From Lutjanus erythropterus (lineage: Eukaryota > Chordata > Actinopteri > Lutjaniformes > Lutjanidae), in the NCBI GenBank assembly GCA_020091685.1, contig CM034594.1:32856433-32920432 (forward strand): a stretch of DNA of 64,000 nucleotides, given 5' to 3'. A program made the position numbers and the translations under genes. Of the stretch, positions 44,640-56,330 are shown piece by piece. Every line of letters starts with the position of its first letter. Position 1 is the stretch's first letter. The notes beneath the pieces were generated by a model. It did not search any database, was not told the origin of the DNA, and worked only from the letters and a program-made list of their open reading frames with translations.

Positions 44640-46950
44640 TAGGAGATTATGAGATCCTCACTGATGATTGATCTTCTCACCCTATCCCTAAGAGAGATGT
44701 CAGCCACCCTCCTGAGAAAAAACATTTTGGCCGCTTGTATCTGTGATCTCGTTCTTTCGGTCATGACCCACCCTTCATGACCACAGGTGACAGTGCGTAC
44801 GAAGATTGACCAGTAGATTGAGAGTCCGCCTTCTGCCTAAGCTCTCTTTCCGTCACAACGGTGTGGTAAAGCAAACGCAATACTGCTCCCACTGCTCCGA
44901 TTCTCTGGCCCATCTCACGCTCCATTGTCCCCTCACTCGAGAACAAGACCCCGACATACTTGAACTCCCTCACTTGGGGTAAGGACTCATTCCCTACTCA
45001 GAGTAGACAATCCACCAGTTTCCTGCTGAGAACCATGGCCTCAGAGTTAGAGGTGCTGATCCTCATCCCAGCCCACACACTCAGATGCAAACCGATCCAG
45101 TGAGTGCTGAAGGTCACAGACCAATGATGCCATCAGAACTACATCATCTGCAAAACCACCAAACTGCACCCCTTTCATGCAATGTTAAAGAGACATGTCA
45201 TCCATGACAGCCCCTCAACACCCAAAGCCTTCAACATTTCTGGGCAGATCTCATCAATCCTTGTGGCTTTACCACTGTGGAGTTGTTTGACTACCTCAGT
45301 GACTTCCTCCAGGGAAACTGACATTGATTCCCCAGCATCCTCCAGCTCTGCCTCTACCATAGAGAGTGGGTTAGTTGGGTTCAGATGTTCCTCAAAGTCC
45401 TCCTTCCACCGCAGGATGACCTCCTCATTTGAAGTCAACAGGGTCCCATCCTTATTAAATACAGCTTGGATGGTCACCTGTTTCCCTGTTTCCTGAGGTG
45501 CCAAACGGTTTTCCAGAAGCACTTTGGTGCTGACCGAAAGTCCTTCTCCATGGCTTCTCTGAACTCCACCTACAAATGCTACTTTGCCTGTGTCACGGTC
45601 GGGGCTGCCATCCTTCAGGCCTGTCAGTACCTTGCAACTGCCTCTGGAGTCCCCCGAGATAACATATCCCACAAGGCCTCCTTCTTCAGTTGGACATGAT
45701 GTTCGAGGGGCATCCACGACCTTAAGACCACAGCTCTCAGCTGCAGCCTCAGCAATGGCTGTTTTGAACATTGACCAGTCCGGTTCAATGTCCCCTACCT
45801 CCACAGGGATGCCAGAGAAGAGGTGGGAGTTGAACGTCTCCCAGACAGAGGCCTCCTCCAAACATTCCCAGCTCACCCACACTATACCACCAGATGGTGA
45901 TCAGCTGACAGCTCAGCCCCTCTCTACATACAGCCTCAGGTCAGATGATACAATAACATCATCATACATCATTGACCTTCGGCCTAGGGTGCTCTAGTAC
46001 CACATACACTTATGAGCATCCTTAAGCTCGAACATGGTGTTCATTATGGACAGTCTATGACTAGCACACAATAATAAACACTCGTTTGGGTTCCTCCCAG
46101 TCATGCCCCTCCAAGTGTCTCTACTAAGTCCCCTACTGGAGCCCCATGCAAGACTCTGTTCAGTGTCTCTGAGAAGGCCGAATACTCCAAACTGCTGTTC
46201 AGTGCATAAACACAGAGAACAGTCAGAGCCCCCCCCCAAACCTGTAGGCATAGGGAGGCGACCCTCTCATCCACCATGGTAAACTCCAACATAGTGGCAG
46301 GGACTTGTGAGTATCCCCACACCCGCCTGGCACCTCACACCCCGGGAAACTCCGGAGAAGAACAGTCCAAACCCTATCCACGAGAATGGTTCCAGAGCCA
46401 AGGCTGTGCGTCGAGCTAAGCCCCACCAGATCTAACCGATACTGCTCCACCTCTTGCACAAGCTCCAGCTCCTTTCCTACCAGAGAGGTGACATTCCACG
46501 TCCCCAGAGCGAGCCTCTGCCACCCGGGTCCGGTCCGTCAGGACCCCCTGCCTTCACTGCCACCCAACTGGGAGTGCACCCGACCCTAGCGGTTCCTCTC
46601 ACAGATGGTGGGCCCACGGGATGGGGGAGCATTGACCATGTTGCTTGTTCGGGCTGTGCCCAGCTGGGCTCCGTAGCATGCTTGGCCACCAGGCGCTCAC
46701 TATCAAGCCCCCTTCTAGGCCTGGCTCCAGACAGGGACCCCGGGGTCACTCCGGGCAGGGTCACTCTGCTCCTTCGCTTTGTCATGGGTTGTTTGAACCA
46801 TTTTTTAGGACCCTCGCCTGAGACCAGTTTGCCATGTGAGACCCTACCAGGAGCACTAGGCTCTCAACAATACAGCTCCCAGGTTCATAGGGACACGCAA
46901 ACCTCTCAACCACGATAAGGTGATGGTCCCCAGAGAGGGGGTCTACGAGT
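44640..46950 (-). mobile_element. LINE with endonuclease and partial reverse transcriptase
   Basis: Reading the minus strand from 46950: a GC-rich 5' leader (MTKRRSRVTLPGVTPGS frame), then endonuclease-type pieces across several frames (VEQYRLDLVGLSSTHSLGSG near 46450; LEFTMVDERVASLCLQV near 46290). After these come a linker and RT N-terminal region (RWKEDFEEHLNPTNPLS, then HSGKATRIDEICPEMLKAL, to about 45180), the FADD polymerase box (QFGGFADDVVLMASL, about 45160) and a C-terminal part (EFKYVGVLFSSEGTMEREMG, about 44970). The RT palm between CLFNIA and the FADD box is missing, and several frame changes are present. It is dead. The family is RTE/Expander-like or similar; the exact clade is uncertain. 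Confidence 0.8.
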
Positions 46951-47269
46951 GTATTTCTGTATTTGGTGGTATTTGTTCCAGTAATAAATCTGTAAATGGT
47001 AAAATGTAATCATACCTAATGTACAGAAACCACGACATAGATGACAAAGCCAGCAGTAGTGCAACTGTAGTCTTAAAGTAGGTAGAAAGCCTAAGAGATT
47101 ACAGTGGCTCACATTTGTTTGTGTTTGCTACAAGAGTGTCACAGAATTCTGTCTATGGCTGAATGTAGATTAAGGGGTTAACTGGGTTTATTTTAATGTT
47201 GCTGTCAATGTTTAAAGTTTTCATTAAATTGGTGATAATGTTAGGTAGGAGGGGAACTTTCCAGATTCA
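46951..47269. other. Intergenic, no gene seen
   Basis: No coding content. It leads into the OR-F promoter region. Confidence 0.5.
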
Positions 47270-47386
47270 TTTGAGGATATGATCCTCTGAGGGTGCACAT
47301 GGTCAGACTTCACAAGGAGCAGATATTAAATGTGACCCAAGCTCTGCACTTAGCTTTTAGGTGTTAGCCTGCATCTGAAAGGTAAG
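47270..47386 (+). promoter_or_regulatory. Putative OR-F promoter and leader exon
   Basis: A block shared with OR-E (ATATGATCCTCTGAGGG to CTCTGCACTTAGC) is followed by a leader ending GCATCTGAAAG/GTAAGAC, a good splice donor at about 47382. A matching acceptor, GTCTTGTGAAATAG, lies 7 bp before the OR-F ATG. Confidence 0.5.
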
Positions 47387-47887
47387 ACAAAAAGAAAACA
47401 CAACTACATCATGTATAACTGTCTTTGTATTTGCTGTTGTATAGTATGTGTTTGTCAAATAATCCAAAGATTGAATGTTAAAAAACAAATTTTATATGCT
47501 TTTATCAAAATTTCTGAGGAAAGTAATATAAGTCATGACAAATGCTTTTACCTTTGAGCAATTTTGTTTCTGATAGATTCTAACCAGGTAAAGAGAGGAG
47601 TGAATAATGCAATATGTAATTACCTTTAAATAGTGTCAACACTGATCAAATACTGTGTAAATTATTGATATAACGATTATTTATTTACTTATTTGTGTAA
47701 AGTAAAAGCAAGTAAATCTTCGCATTAGAGACACTTTTCTGTTTCATATAATTCTAAATTGAATAAACTTTTTTTATGGTTGTTAAGTTGATTAAGTTTA
47801 TCCATTAGGAGAGAAATTATTGTCTTCCATATTGCTATAGTTGTGTCATGTTAAATATTGCTTTTGTGTCTTGTGAAATAGGAGATA

Positions 47888-48856
47888 ATGATCTACACTA
47901 ATGTCACAAGAATGAAAAGCTTCACCATCCTTGGATTTCCTGGACTTTCACCACAGTATTATGGACCTGTCTCTGCTCTGCTCTTTTTTATCTACCTGTC
48001 TATCGCAGTGGGAAACATTTTCATTTTAGCATTCGTTGCCTATGAGAAGTCCCTGCAAAAACCGACATATCTTGTGTTTTGTCACCTGGCGTTGAACGAC
48101 TTAACATTTGGCACTGTGACTCTCCCAAAGATCGTATCAAAATACTGGTTTGATGATGGTGTTGTTTCATTTTATGGCTGCTTTACACAGATGTTCTTTG
48201 TTCATTATCTAGGATCAGTGACTTCTTTCATCTTGTTGGTAATGGCTCTTGATCGATTTGTTGCGATATGTATCCCTCTGCGTTATCCTGTCCTGATCAC
48301 GAACAACATCATATCTGTGCTCTGCGGGGTCGCCTGGTTCATACCTGTGTCTTTGTTGGTGACTATTGTTGTCCAAGCCCTCGCTTTACCTTACTGCAAA
48401 TCTAATGTCATTGCTCAGTGCTACTGTGACCACATTTCTATCACAAGTCAGGCCTGTGGTGAGGATGTGAGAATGGTACAGGTCACAACTCTCTGTATGG
48501 CCATGTTTTGTCTCCTGGTGCCTCTTGCATTTATCTTATTTTCCTATGTTTCCATTATTGTGGCGATCTTGAAAATGTCCAATGCTGCAGGGCGCAAAAA
48601 AACCTTATCAACGTGTACCCCACAAATATTCATCACATGTCTTTTTTACCTGCCCAGGTGTTTTGTCTATGTAGCGAATACTGTTGGGTTTTCTTTCAGT
48701 CTAGATGTTCGCATTTTACTGATATTGTTGTACAGTCTTTTACCACCTGCTGTTAATCCACTCATATACTGCTTCAAGACTCAGGATATCAAACAGACTT
48801 TGATAAAGAAGCTGAAAACGAGTCGGATTGGAATAGAGATCAAACTTTCATTCTAA
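47888..48856 (+). CDS. Odorant receptor OR-F (intact, near-duplicate of OR-E)
   Basis: Single-exon receptor of 322 residues, starting [20 protein letters not shown]. The glycosylation site is NVT. Motifs match OR-E from [10 protein letters not shown] through WFIP and again from [11 protein letters not shown] onward. After WFIP it reads [14 protein letters not shown] (TM4/ECL2), 9 of 14 residues different from OR-E. The N-terminus is closer to OR-D and OR-G (MIYTN, MLYTN) than to OR-E. This mosaic pattern suggests conversion between neighbours. TM7 has [14 protein letters not shown]. Expected role: a Golf-coupled odorant sensor. Confidence 0.95.
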   Translation: MIYTNVTRMKSFTILGFPGLSPQYYGPVSALLFFIYLSIAVGNIFILAFVAYEKSLQKPTYLVFCHLALNDLTFGTVTLPKIVSKYWFDDGVVSFYGCFTQMFFVHYLGSVTSFILLVMALDRFVAICIPLRYPVLITNNIISVLCGVAWFIPVSLLVTIVVQALALPYCKSNVIAQCYCDHISITSQACGEDVRMVQVTTLCMAMFCLLVPLAFILFSYVSIIVAILKMSNAAGRKKTLSTCTPQIFITCLFYLPRCFVYVANTVGFSFSLDVRILLILLYSLLPPAVNPLIYCFKTQDIKQTLIKKLKTSRIGIEIKLSF

Positions 48857-49859
48857 TAACAAACTGATGATAAAAGTTTGCTTTAATTTGCAAGAAATAT
48901 GACAATAGAAAATTATTTTTTAGAAAAAGTTAACATGATGTGTAAATTTTTTCTTTGTGTGTGTGCTTGTGTGTTATATTAGTGAAAACTGTGTGTTTTA
49001 CAGCAGTTCAGATGATAATGGTATATAAATGCTGGTTATTTCAGATGTAACTGCTTTACAGATACCGTACAGTATGTCATGTAATAGAATTGATTCGCTA
49101 ATATGAAGAAACAATACTGTACTTTTTCTGTATGATAATGGATCTTGGAGATATCATTATTAAAGTTTTATTTTAACTCACATTCAAGAGTGTTTTTTTT
49201 ATTATTAATTTTTGGGTGTTACATTTAAACAAGCCACTTCAATTATAGCCTTCACCAAAAGTGTATAGCATTTGCAAACCTAACACTCAACCTGTTCTCA
49301 TCCCAACTCACCAAATACAGACGTTTTGTCACAGCCCTCTGTGTTTCACACTGATTCACATGGTACTCTTTAGCAACTGTATCAGATGCTGCTAGAAAGC
49401 CTTTTAAACACATGGTTAACATTGTGAAACAGTCACAGGTTTCACAGGGCGTATGAGAAACTTTGGGTGAGTGCGAGGACAGTCCCATAGACTCATGTCT
49501 CTGACTCCAGCAGGATGCGTTGTATTTCTGCAGGTCTGTTTGACAGGAGTCGTGTCTTAAGGATGTTCAGGGTGATCACAGCTGCACCACTTCACAGCTC
49601 AAACATTTTACTTCAACATTTAGGTTGTTGGCTTCTCTGCTGTCTTAAAAGGAGACTGATGAGTGTGCCTCAACATTAACATTAAACATTAAAAGCGCTT
49701 TAGTTGCTAAGAGCAGAAATTGTAAAGGAACTAAAGAAATATGTCAGTATGAACACTTTTAGCAGTTACATATATGAAAAACATGGGTCTAAGCTACTGA
49801 TTGGAGATTGAGTTCTATTTTGCTGAGCATGTCATGTGTCCTGTCAACACTGTCAACTA
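48857..49859. other. OR-F 3' flank and intergenic, no gene seen
   Basis: AT-rich sequence. A minus-strand frame of 78 codons near 49252-49488 has no family resemblance. Confidence 0.5.
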
Positions 49860-50005
49860 CTAGAACTAGTTAGGCCTCTGGGATCTGCCTGTTTACATCA
49901 AATAAACTGTCAAACAAAATGCTCAGCACATATTAGGCAGCTCCACAGAGAGACACTGCAGTCGGCTCATGGAAGCAGATCTGCTGGCCGTTTCACAAGG
50001 TAAGA
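49860..50005 (+). promoter_or_regulatory. Putative OR-G leader exon
   Basis: GGAAGCAGATCTGCTGGCC is followed by TTTCACAAG/GTAAGATT, a splice-donor match at about 50001. The acceptor TGTTTTCTATTTGACAG lies 24 bp before the OR-G ATG. The leader is inferred, not measured. Confidence 0.45.
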
Positions 50006-50213
50006 TTTACACCTGAGATCCTCCACAGGAAACATGAAATCACACTGTAGTGGCTTGTGCTGTTGCTTTTGTTTGCATTTTGGTCAGATTTGACATAATT
50101 AGGTTTATTTTAATGCTTGTTATTTCATGTTTTTCTCACCTTTTTTCATGCAATAACTACTTCAATCTTTGTGTTTTCTATTTGACAGGTTGCAATTGTG
50201 AATTAAAGTGATT

Positions 50214-51173
50214 ATGCTCTACACTAATGTAACAAGCATAAAAGATTTCTTCATCCTGGGATTTCCTGGACTTTCACCGGAGTATTATGGACTTGTGTCA
50301 GCCCTGCTGTTCATCCTCTTCTTGGTTATAGCTGTAGGAAATACTTTCATCTTAACATTTGTGAAATGTGACCAGTCTCTTCACAAACCTTCATATCTGA
50401 TCTTCTGCCACTTGGCGTTAACAGACTTAATGTTTGGGACTGTCACTCTGCCAAAGATCATATCAAAATATTGGTTTGATGACAGCATTATTTCGTTTTA
50501 TGGATGCTTTGCACAGATGTATTTTGTTCATTTTATAGGTGCGACTCATTCGTTCATCCTGATGGTGATGGCCCTGGATCGGTTTATTGCGATTTGTGCT
50601 CCACTGCGTTACGCAGCTGTTTTCACAAACACCACTGTCTCTGTGCTGTGTGGAATATCCTGGCTCATGCCCATCTCATGGATGGTGGGGATAGTTTTAG
50701 ATGCTCTTACGTTGCCTTTCTGTAATTCAAATATAATTATACAGTGCTTTTGTGACCATATAGCAATAACAGCGCTCGGCTGTGAGAATGTGCGAGAGGT
50801 TCAAGTGGTGGCGTTTGGTCTGGCCATGTTCAGTCTGCTGGTGCCGCTGTGTTTTATTATCTTGTCTTATTTTGTCATCGTTGTTGCTATTATGAGAATG
50901 TCCAGCTCGGAGGGACGCTCGAAGACTCTGTCCACCTGCACGCCGCAGCTGCTCATCACGTTTCTGTATTACATGCCGAGATGCTTTGTGTACCTGGCAA
51001 ATAATGTGGGATTCAGGTTCAGTGTTCCAGTTCGCATCGTGGTTGTGATGCTGTACAGTCTTTTACCTGCTGCTGTCAACCCGATAATATACTGCTTCAA
51101 AACCAAGGACATCAAGGAAAGCTTAAAAAAGAAATTTATCAGGAAAATTAATATGAGCACAAAAATTGGATAA
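50214..51173 (+). CDS. Odorant receptor OR-G (intact)
   Basis: Single-exon receptor of 319 residues, starting MLYTNVTSIKDFFILGFPGL. The ATG at 50214 is preferred over an in-frame GTG two codons earlier. Motifs are NVT, TM2 KPSYLIFCHLALTDLMFGT, TM3 MALDRFIAICAPLRY, ECL2 CFCDHIAIT, TM6 [13 protein letters not shown] and TM7 NPIIYCFKTKDIKE. It belongs to the same subfamily as OR-D, OR-E and OR-F but diverges through TM4-5. Its base composition is more GC-rich than that of its neighbours. A poly(A) signal AATAAA is at 51298. It is the last gene of the array before about 4 kb of repeats and the Fat-like gene. Confidence 0.95.
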   Translation: MLYTNVTSIKDFFILGFPGLSPEYYGLVSALLFILFLVIAVGNTFILTFVKCDQSLHKPSYLIFCHLALTDLMFGTVTLPKIISKYWFDDSIISFYGCFAQMYFVHFIGATHSFILMVMALDRFIAICAPLRYAAVFTNTTVSVLCGISWLMPISWMVGIVLDALTLPFCNSNIIIQCFCDHIAITALGCENVREVQVVAFGLAMFSLLVPLCFIILSYFVIVVAIMRMSSSEGRSKTLSTCTPQLLITFLYYMPRCFVYLANNVGFRFSVPVRIVVVMLYSLLPAAVNPIIYCFKTKDIKESLKKKFIRKINMSTKIG

Positions 51174-51303
51174 GATGCTGTAAGGCAGTGTGCAGTTAAT
51201 ACAATGATATAGCAGAGCAATTAAATCAAGTGATGCTTAGTTTTCTATTGCTGTCTCAAAAGTGTTCACCCCTGTACACTGTAAAACCAAACGCTCAAAT
51301 AAA

Positions 51304-52320
51304 TTATTTGTAATAAATATGGAAAGTTAAGTTTATTGTTTAGAAGTTCCACTAATCTAAAAATGTTGAGTGCCGGTGATTTTTTTCTTTTGTGTTAGGT
51401 TCAAATTGCTTAGTCAAGTTGAATTTGCTATAATAATTTTGATATAGTACATGTTACACTCCAAAACTCCAAATATTTGTATTTTTAAAGTTATGATAGC
51501 CTCAAGAAAAAAAAACAAGGCAACGGCTTGCAACAATTGAGATTTTGGGTGTACAGCATAAGTTTTATTCACGATCAGTTTTATGATTCTGCTGTTTTTT
51601 TCATGCTCAGGCTCTCACTTACAATTTCTAAAGTCCTCTATGAGCCACAACACACTGTAAAAACAAGACTATTTGTTTTAAGTTAAAAATATTAGTATTA
51701 TGCATTTATTACAACATTAAATCCTCATTCTACTCCAGTCTTTAAACATTTGTTAACTGATTCTGTCCCTCACTGTTTTGTGATTCTTGTGTTGTTTTCA
51801 TTTGGATCCTATTCATCTGTTTGTTTGTTTTTTAATTTATCTGTTGTTTTATTGTTCTTTTTCTGTGAACACTTTGTAACCATGTTAAGAAAAGTGCTAT
51901 ATAAATAAAGTTTATTTTTATTGCTTACATTTACATTTTCTTGTCTTGTTATCTAACATGTCTTTTACTATACATTTATTGTTTCTCTCTCTATTACTTG
52001 ATTTATCTGGTGACTTTGTTTAAAAACTGCAAAAAATAATAATTATTACCATTTATTATTACATCCACATCTTTCTATTAGCATCTTGCAACTAAAACTT
52101 ACCCTGGAAACAGATACCTGGTTCTGTTCAAGGACAACTAGCACCTCTAAAGGATACAAATGAACTTGTAATACTTTGCTTGTTTAATCCATTGTTGTCG
52201 TTTTATGGGGGTTATGAGGTGGACAATGTCTTGGCTCCAGGATAGCAACTTTCCAAATTTACACTTTTTCTTTTGTTTTTTGTTTGTTTGTTTGTTTGTT
52301 TTTTTGTTTGTTTTAAACAA
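51304..52320. other. Intergenic with a retroposon tail and (TTTG)n
   Basis: AAAGTGCTATATAAATAAAG (51892-51911) is the end of a common teleost LINE/SINE tail. A TTTG-rich simple repeat lies at about 52268-52315. No gene is supported. Confidence 0.5.
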
Positions 52321-52324
52321 TTAT

Positions 52325-52525
52325 AGAGATAGAATGTGTTGATTAATGAGCTTTAGAAGAGCTGGAAGGTGGGTTTTGTTACATTTGGACAGAACTGTGC
52401 CAAAGTTTTTGAGCCGTTTCTTCCTAAGCTAACACATATGAGAGCTACTGATCCTTTCTCATCTAACTCTCACTTAGAAAGAAAATAATTATATTTCACA
52501 AAATGTCAAACTATCCCTTTAACTG
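52325..52525 (+). repeat. Dispersed repeat (GAGCTTTAGA ... TCAAACTATCCCTTT)
   Basis: It has GAGCTTTAGAAGAGCTGG, GTTACATTTGGACAGA and CAAACTATCCCTTTAA, the wording and order of a well-known teleost interspersed element. A related, partly inverted piece lies in a Fat-like intron at about 59900-60050. Confidence 0.5.
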
Positions 52526-54969
52526 ACATTCTTGTTTTCATTAAGTTAGTGAGGTCTGGCAAATATACAGGCTCAGGCCTTTTGGACCGATACCACTGCG
52601 CAATTGATTGATGTTTCACGGCCAATATTATGGGGAATACATTAATGCAAATATGACAAGTCACAAGTGGTTCATTCTCTTTGCAAATAAAAAACAAGAG
52701 CATCACGCAAAATATTTTTTTCTGATTAAAATGGGACAGACATTCAATTAAACTGCCATAAAAGTGGGACACAGCGCTCTCTACACTTACATGCACTAAA
52801 TATTCCAGGTTTTAATAGGAAATAGACAATATTCTTCCTATTAATTTGTTTACATAACTAATGAAAATGAATATTCCTCTGATTTTACCATTTATGTACA
52901 GCTGTGCATACATGTAAAGTTAATGTAATGATGAAACAAACAGAAACAACAACAATCTTACATTCTTTCAATCACCTTCTTGAAAATATTGGCAGTGTGA
53001 TATTTACACAAACCCATCTATCTAAGTATTTTGTGATATTTAAAAGTAGTTTAAAAGAGTGTTTCTTCTTCTGACCAGAAACTTGGGCTTTTTTTGTGTG
53101 TGTATGCGACGCAAAAACACACACATCCTCTTTTCTGTTTATGGTCAGTTCTGTGACCATAAACAAATAACCAATCAATTAAAAGAAAAATGAATTGACA
53201 GGTTAATGGAAACAGTTGTTTTTGGAAAAGGAGGTTGTGCTTCAACAACAGGGTTCTCACTGGGGTACTAGAGCATATTCCAAAAAACTGGAAAGGTAGC
53301 ACATCTCAAGTCTTCAAGTGAAGAAGAACAAAGTACTCACATTTCACTTATTTATATCTCTCACGTCACAATAAACAAATGCTTAAGCATTTCAACACAA
53401 CTAAGCCTGCAACTAAAGATTATTTTCAGTTTTGATTAATCTGTCAATTATTTTCTTTGTTAATCGATTAGTTGTTTGGTCCATAAAATGTGTGTTTCCC
53501 GAAGCCCAAGGTGACACCTTGTTTTATCAGCAACCCTGTACATGTGCCACTAAATACACACTCTTTACACAATCTATGCAGTCGAACTGAGTGCCTGTAA
53601 CCTTGAATTTGTCCACTAGGTAGAGCCAAACCATCAGGGTACGGTAATAAAGTGAACACTGTGGATGAAAGACTTGTTGGGGTTGTAGCTTTTTATTGTT
53701 ACAGAGTCAGTCGTTCATCTCTCTTCTAGCCATTATTCTAAAAACTATATTGATTTTAATATTTTTATTAACACAACACAGGAAAAAAGTCAATTACACT
53801 GAACATAAATTTTTCCTTTGCCACTGTAATGGAGGTCAAGGGCATTATTCATGACACTGTTATAAAATCATGTAACAGCATAATAAATCTTAATGACATC
53901 TTTATTACAAGTCCAACATGTATCACTGTAATTAAACTATTAATGGCATGTTATTATTCTTCTTCTTATTATTATTATTATTATTATTATCTCAAGTTTT
54001 CATAACAAGGACATTTCAAACTATGTCAACTTTGCATTAGAAATGATAAAATTGGCTGAATGACGTGGAAGGAATGACACACAAAGACTCTTCTGTGATT
54101 CGTGAAAAGTCTCATGTCATGGTTAAGACATTGTCATGTCCTCAGAGGAAAAAACAGCAAAAAGTACATGAAAGAACATGAAAAGATCATAAATTTTGGT
54201 TTAAGTGAAAAATATTTCACTGCTTCAAGTCTAAACTAAAACTTTTTTCATGTCATTAACTTACGTTATTAAAGAATCTTTATATATTAAAGCCTTTTCA
54301 ATGACACTCAAGTAACAGACTGCATAATTATTTGGTATTTTTCCACCATACCCATTAGTTACGTTGTAGACTTTATATTTTTCCCGTGCATCAAATGGAG
54401 AAAGTACACAGTCCAATATGTCTTACACTGAAACTGGTTTAATGAAACTTGATCAAGGAGAATGAGTCAGTACACACTTTGTCCAGATGTTCCCTTCAAT
54501 TCTGGAGTTTCAGCCCCCTAGACCCCCACAGTCTTTAAACATTCACAGATAATTCCATAATTAATCTATGGCCAAATAAGGTCAGACCAACACATCTACA
54601 ACATATAGTATTAGCTTATTGGTCTGCAATATCCAAACATGAGAAGTAAGAATGAACAAGGTCTGAGACCACAGTTTAACACCCTTTACTCCCATTAACT
54701 CAGGGTCAGTGATATCCAATCCCTGATTACAGTTACGTCTGCTCCGTTCAGAGAGACATGACAAACACATCTCTGACCTTAACTGCCACGGCAACACTAT
54801 CAGGTTGTTCCCTTGTTTATCTGAAAGGAGAAAACACTTGAATCTACTGTCTAGAGGTGAGACAGTGTGTCCGTTAAGAGTTAGTGCAGGCCTGTCATTA
54901 ACCCCATGGCCTTAGTATGATTCCTAAAATTGGAAAAACCTCTAACAAGCTAAACCTTTATAATAACCG
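52526..54969. other. Intergenic and likely Fat-like 3' UTR
   Basis: It contains repeat copy 4 of the GCTGCAA/AATCAATTA family (53405-53530) and an ATT microsatellite (about 53964-53990). The sequence just below 54970 should be the 3' UTR of the Fat-like gene. I cannot fix its poly(A) site. No other gene is seen. Confidence 0.45.
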
Positions 54970-56330
54970 TCAAATAATTTCCTCTATGTCACTTTGCATA
55001 TCATAGCTTTGAGTGGGTTCATTGGGTAGACGTGCAATATCCTCAAATACAGCAGCATAGCTGCTAAAAGGTAGATGCATATTTAAAATATTTTCCCATC
55101 GTTCAAACATTGAGGCAGCACTCTGAGGTTCACGCTGACCTGCAGCAGACTGACAGGTGTGTTGTAACAATGAGCTGACAGGTAAGATGCTGCACCCTGG
55201 CAGGGTTGACTGCTCGTGTGTGTATTTCCTGGTGGTGATGATAGAAAACTGTCCACAGTCAGACTCTACACCAGTGAATGTGCTGTCTGTTTCACTGTCA
55301 GAGGAGACATCAATCATCGTGTTGCTCTTGGGGGATGGTCGATGTGACACTGTTCGCTCCAGAGGAGAGTTTAGTTTATTAATTTCTTCAAAAGTGAGAC
55401 ACTGAACAGGCTCCAGGTACTCTGGTTGTAGGTACATCTTCTTGCAACAAGGCGGCGTTTGTTGGGGCTGCTCTGCATCCGTCTTAGTCAACAGCTGCTT
55501 GTTTAGAGAAGCCACATTCTGAGGACTTTTTCCCCTCTCTACAGTGGGACAATCTTTCTTAAATCCTGCTAAGAGCGTCCTCAGATCTCCCCAGCGTTTA
55601 GGTTCAGCTTTCACACACTTTGAGCTGTACAGATGTTTGTGCCAGCTGAGCTTCAGCGAGGTTGTGTCTGAATGAAATGTACTGGAGATGCTGCCGATCT
55701 CATAATACTCCAGCTCACTGTTTGGCACCGGCTGAACGCTCGACAGACTGGCATCACAGTAAAACTCCACACTTAACCTCGGGTCATGTTGTTTCTCTTT
55801 TTCTGGAGACGTGGCACCTGTGAGTGTCCTGCTGTTATCAAAACAAAACGCAGCATTGTCTGTCCCGTGCTCTGTCTTCTGTGGCAAGTTTTCACCCTTA
55901 CACTTTGCACTCTGCCGCCTGACTCTGTACAGAGCAACAAACATTCCTATAATCACCACAATGGAGACGAGAGGAAGAACCACAGCTATGAGCCACAGCG
56001 GCACGCTGGCCCGTGCCTCAGAGCATCGACCATGGCCCTCTGTTGCAGAGATGCAGATATCACACACGCGGTCAGAGACATTACGTAAACAAATGCAGGA
56101 AGTGTTCTCCACAGCAGCTCCACACCTCCACCTGTTCCGACAGTGTGCAGAGAGACAACCTCTCCCGGCTGTGTCCTCCATGGAGCAGGGAGATGGGAGG
56201 CAGACACTTGGAGAGCTGCAGCTCGGCTGGACGAGAGTGGAGCTTGGCCAGACGTCCACCATGAGACTCTGTCCACTGACAGGCAGGGTGTAACCACTCA
56301 CGTTGAAATACTGCACACATCCAGTGAACG
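54970..56330 (-). CDS. Fat-like last exon: laminin G 2 end, stalk, TM and cytoplasmic tail
   Basis: 1361 bp including the stop. The acceptor is TCTTTTTACGTCAG. It begins [14 protein letters not shown] (last laminin G strand), followed by a stalk with 14 or so Cys, where FAT4 has its last EGF, then the TM helix with a basic stop-transfer YRVRR. The Ser/Thr-rich tail ends with [19 protein letters not shown] and [11 protein letters not shown]. Confidence 0.92.
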
